Source: Polytrichum commune (taxonomy: Eukaryota > Streptophyta > Polytrichopsida > Polytrichales > Polytrichaceae). From it: a DNA stretch of 64,000 nucleotides. Position 1 is the stretch's first letter; the number at the start of each line of letters is the position of its first letter. The DNA lies in assembly GCA_950295325.1 (NCBI GenBank), contig OX485809.1, positions 13,702,001 through 13,766,000 on the forward strand. The letters run 5' to 3'. A program made the position numbers and the translations under genes. Below the pieces are notes generated by a model. That model saw only the letters and a list, made by a program, of their open reading frames with translations. It made no database searches and had not been told where the DNA came from. Positions 60,901 through 64,000 of this stretch are shown here, in pieces.

Positions 60901-63649
60901 ATTTCAGTAATCCCTGGGCTCCTTTGCCTCTTTTTTCGCTGTCATAGCAATGCAGCGGAGCACCATTAGTTCAATTATGATATAATAAACATGTGAAATG
61001 GCTTACAAGATATGGAGTTTCTGCATTACTTACCAATTGAGCTTCTTTTCCAGCCTTTCCAGTCCTCCCAACATTCGACATGTTCTTCACTTGCTGCCTT
61101 GCTTTCGCCATCAACTGCGCCTTTTGTTCTGTCTCGGGCGCCGACCAATATTCACATAAACGTGCCCATTGATCCGGTTCAATGAAAACCGGGCATTGTT
61201 TTTTGCCGAACATAAACCAACCTTTCATTTTGGCCCTCTCAGTTTTCATTTGTCTTTTGACTGCATCTTTGAAGCCACCATCTGATAGCCTATGTCCCAA
61301 GTACTCAAACTCATTGTCTATGGCAGACCTCAGCTTCTCCACGGAGCTAGGATGCTGGAACTTCCACTTTAGCACGCTTACATCCAAAATACGAGGAACG
61401 AGGCTGCGGAGCGCCTCATCAAAGGCATTTTTGCCTTCACAGCCGCCATCTATGCCACCACCGGCTTTCACTCTCAGTGTGTAAGGTTTTTGGCCTCCAG
61501 AGCGCCGCAAGTCCACATTTGATTCTGCCTCCTTCCTATTGGCTCTCCGTGTCGCTCTTGCTTCACTCTCTGCCTTTACCTTAGACTGGTTTTCAAGGTG
61601 TTCCGGCAGTTCGGGCGGGGGAATCCAGTGGCTAGGGTATGGTTGGCCCCATGGCCCCAGATGGCTAGGGTATGGTGGGCCCCATGGGCCCATGCCCCCA
61701 TGTTGCTGTTGCATCCACGGAGGCTGCATCCAATTGGGGGGCCATTGATTCTGAGGTTCCCTTGATCCCTTGTTTCCTTGTTTCGCTGCAACCTAACCAC
61801 AACCACAACAAAGGCTTTGTTAAGGGTATATAATTGTGTATATAATGGTTGAATCTAAAATATGGCTTTAGGCACTTAGCTCTAGACACAGAAAACTGCA
61901 TACGTAGTTCACAAGTAGGGTAAAAGTAGTATGGCGGAAGTCAGATTGGGTATACTAATACTACAAACTTACTGCAGAGCAACTGCAAAATAACTGCAAA
62001 CTAACTGCAAACTAACTGCATAATTACTGCAATCTAACTGCAATCTAACTGCAAACTAACTGCAAAATTACTGCAACAGTAGTGCAGACCCTTAACACGT
62101 ACCTTTTTCTGTGGAGACTTCAAAATTTGTCTAGCTCGTTTTCGCTTTGTAGCACTGGAGCCAGCCAAACCATGAGTGCCTTCGTGTACAGACTCGGAGT
62201 CCTCAGAGCAGTCTGCACCATGGAAAAAAAATGAGGGGTTAACTACAATGCTTGGGAATCCGAGGAACCATTCCTGAATCAAACTTTGGGCCAGGTATGC
62301 GTTCACTTCAATTATTTATCCTACAGGTTTACAGTGGGAGTTACTCCGATCTGACATTAGGGAAAAAAAGCCCAAGAAGCGAGCAGGAGAAGAAAAAGAT
62401 GGGGGGATGAAATCTGCAAAGCCATGAGTAACCGGTTGGACTTGCAAACACACTGATCTCAACATATTATGCATCAAATCGAACCCAAACACACCCCCAA
62501 CCTCAAGAACCGAAATTTAACAGGTGTTGTTTCTTCTAGAAAAACAATTAGTCCAACCTATGATGTGGGAGAACCAGCAGTTAATTATGGATGAACCGAA
62601 GGATGTCTACAGCTTTCCCAATGTGTTGTAGTTTGGCAACCCCATACTCCAAATCTAGATTATGATAGTACATCACCTAAATAACCACAGGAATTGGCTT
62701 AGGTATAGTTCAAATAAGACAAGTGTTCGCTTCTGTTTGATGACAATTTTCTGAAGTATTGACACTTAATTCTCCAGATTATGAAGCAACATAAAACTTG
62801 CATAATGATGAATGAGTGCCCTCAGATGTATTACACTAATAAGGCAAACCCCTAACCACTAATAAAATGGAAATAGAATATAGGCAAGGTTTAAACGCAG
62901 CAAAAGCCAACCCAACGTTTTTTTCTTCCTAAAATGGATTCATAAAGTCAAGTGTTGCAATCTACATCTAAAACAGATTAGACACCAGCAACAGAGGGTC
63001 CACGAAACAATTACTCTTTCATTTTGATCACCCTAGAGAAGAACCCTGTGAGGTATGCATCAACTCCGTACAGACACAGAGCTTGGAAGTCGAGACTCTT
63101 TTGAGGGCAGCTCATCCGAAACAGGCTCACTTGTTTTGGATTCCATTACAGACACTACAAAAAGCTGGGGACACAAGCAGAGAGTTCGAAATTCATGTCT
63201 TTTAATCTGAAATATACCGAAAATGTTCTTTAAACCGAGCAATGAAGCAAGTGACCGCAAGTAAGCAAGGAAGCAAGTATGCAAGCAAGCAAGTATGGAA
63301 GCACGCAAGTAAGCATGCAAGCAGGTAAGAAACCAAGTGTGCACACGACTAGTATCAAGGGAACCCTTCAACAAAGACTAAACCCTAGACTTTGGATTAA
63401 ACCCTAGACTTTGGATTAAACCCTAGACCAGTATGCATACGAAGTAAGTAAGTAAACAAGTAAGCAAGCAAGTGAGCATTCAAGTAAGCAAGCTAGTAAG
63501 TAAGCAAGCAGGCAAGTAAGATGACAACCCCAACATAACCCTAAACCCCAACAAAATCCACGCCAAGGCAAGAGAGATGGAGTGAGAGACTTACCTGGGA
63601 CGTACTCGTCCTCGGTCTTGGACTCGTCCGCTTCCTCGGCGCGCGGCAT
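57972..63649 (-). CDS. Transposase_24-like / FCP1-like pseudophosphatase fusion protein
   Basis: Eight exons give one frame of 956 residues without stops: 63649-63595, 63154-63131, 62212-62103, 61792-61034, 60938-60855, 60038-58532, 58420-58350 and 58232-57972. Exon 2 (24 nt) and the exon 7 acceptor are the least certain. Residues 40-62 carry a basic nuclear signal (KRKRAR). 85-115 are Pro/Gln/Gly-rich. About 145-316 (ILDVSVLKWKFQ, KDAVKRQMKTERAKMKGW, QWARLCEYW) resemble Transposase_24/En-Spm accessory proteins. 360-400 form a coiled coil, followed by a Gly/Ser linker. 617-800 form an FCP1-like HAD phosphatase: KLLIFNVHGTLL, FRPWLVEFID, FWGIKS, KPLSKVW, VIIDHHR, PFYVEDITKL. The last 86 residues (FYKVDVTQVQVGDAPL, VLWSQKYL) resemble the C-terminal module of the same transposon proteins. 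The HAD DxD motif is N-V-H, so catalysis should be lost. It may be domesticated or a young element gene. Confidence 0.7.
60219..60791 (-). repeat. Duplicated 200-bp unit in intron 5
   Basis: Copies at 60219-60412 and about 60590-60791 share GAAATATGTTAGTAAGATG, ATGACTGT, TACTACAAGAA and CTTACTGCATGGCCCCAG, with a shift of about 375 bases. Individual CTTACT(G/A)CA words recur at finer scale. Confidence 0.75.
61970..62095 (-). repeat. 11-bp minisatellite in intron 3
   Basis: About ten units of AACTGCAAACT and close variants lie just downstream of exon 3. Confidence 0.85.
63240..63520 (-). repeat. AAGC/AAGT tetranucleotide tracts and 18-bp repeat in intron 1
   Basis: Two tracts of AAGCAAGTAAGCAAGC-type sequence (63240-63345 and 63442-63520) flank a tandem repeat of ACCCTAGACTTTGGATTA (two full units and a partial one, 63380-63429). 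Confidence 0.8.
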
Positions 63650-64000
63650 TTCGGACTGGCCACCCCCCTGCGAGTTTTTTGCAACACAAGTCCTGTTGCT
63701 CCTGCGCGGGGGTTTGAGTGGGTTTGGAGCGGGTTCGCGGCGTACTTTGGGGTGCTGTGCGTCGCAGCAATCACGCCTGCCACCCAACAAAATGCTTTAA
63801 CCGATGTACACTAAACCCTACCGATCCACACAGTGGGATGCACACCGGACGTCTTCAGGCGAGCAAGTGCGCGGAGAGAACTCACAGGGTTGGAGACTGA
63901 CGTGAGTTCTGGGCGTTCTCGACGTGTGGGAGAGAGACCCAGTCTCAACCGTCCACGTGTGATGGCCCTACCCATCACACGTCAGCAGGGACCTCAAACC
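63650..64000. promoter_or_regulatory. Promoter side of the fusion gene, with inverted repeat
   Basis: Upstream of the chosen ATG the sequence is GC-richer. It contains a perfect inverted pair, ACGTGTGATGG at 63955-63965 and CCATCACACGT at 63972-63982, with a six-base spacer. A G-box CACGTG overlaps the left arm. It could be a factor site or a transposon end at the window edge. Confidence 0.5.

Overview
This is nuclear DNA of a land plant. It is AT-rich, genes carry many small GT-AG introns, and two ribosomal-protein genes have plant telo-box promoters. Five gene loci are conserved plant genes: a Deg9-type protease C-terminus, an adenylate kinase, a small proline/serine-rich plant protein, two copies of RPL41, and an armadillo-repeat kinesin. 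The transposon families present look to me like those of non-seed plants (moss, lycophyte or fern). That placement is inference from remembered family patterns; the species cannot be read from the window. All exon-intron models were built by eye from splice sites, reading phase and protein conservation.

Layout. 0-1.2 kb (+): last exons of a Deg9-like protease. 2.9-8.2 kb (-): two decayed divergent-looking genes, one with a ParB-like WDGNHR motif and one pseudokinase, followed on their 5' side by palindrome-bearing 104-bp tandem repeats. 9.2-12.9 kb (+): a broken SWIM-domain transposase. 14.5-16.1 kb: a tRNA-derived SINE, a second fragment of the same transposase family, and the 3' end of a retroelement. 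17.3-20.2 kb (+): adenylate kinase, six exons. 20.5-22.3 kb: LINE fragment and two MITEs. 23.3-25.1 kb (-): small conserved plant protein, three exons. 25.9-30.1 kb (-): a rearranged copia element with LTRs and a nested MITE. 31.9-32.4 kb (+): RPL41 copy A. 33.4-36.1 kb (-): LINE pseudogene split by a MITE. 36.9-45.4 kb (-): ARK kinesin, nineteen exons, 1027 codons. 45.4-52.3 kb: gene-poor. 52.3-53.0 kb: second MITE copy and a LINE 3' end. 54.4-55.0 kb (-): RPL41 copy B. 57.0-57.7 kb: a CACGT-motif cluster and a 30-bp minisatellite. 58.0-63.6 kb (-): an eight-exon gene with a fully consistent 956-codon frame.

The most unusual object is the last gene. It joins a Transposase_24/En-Spm-accessory-like region, a coiled coil, an FCP1-like HAD phosphatase fold whose catalytic Asp residues are replaced, and a C-terminal module typical of the same transposon proteins. 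It has no stop codon or frameshift, unlike nearly every other transposon-derived gene here. The second notable system is the pair of transposon-like cargo genes (ParB-like and pseudokinase) beside the hairpin repeats. The two RPL41 genes, with their UTRs and promoters, form an inverted duplication about 22 kb apart. The housekeeping genes do not form one pathway; they are islands in a nest of transposons of at least seven kinds.
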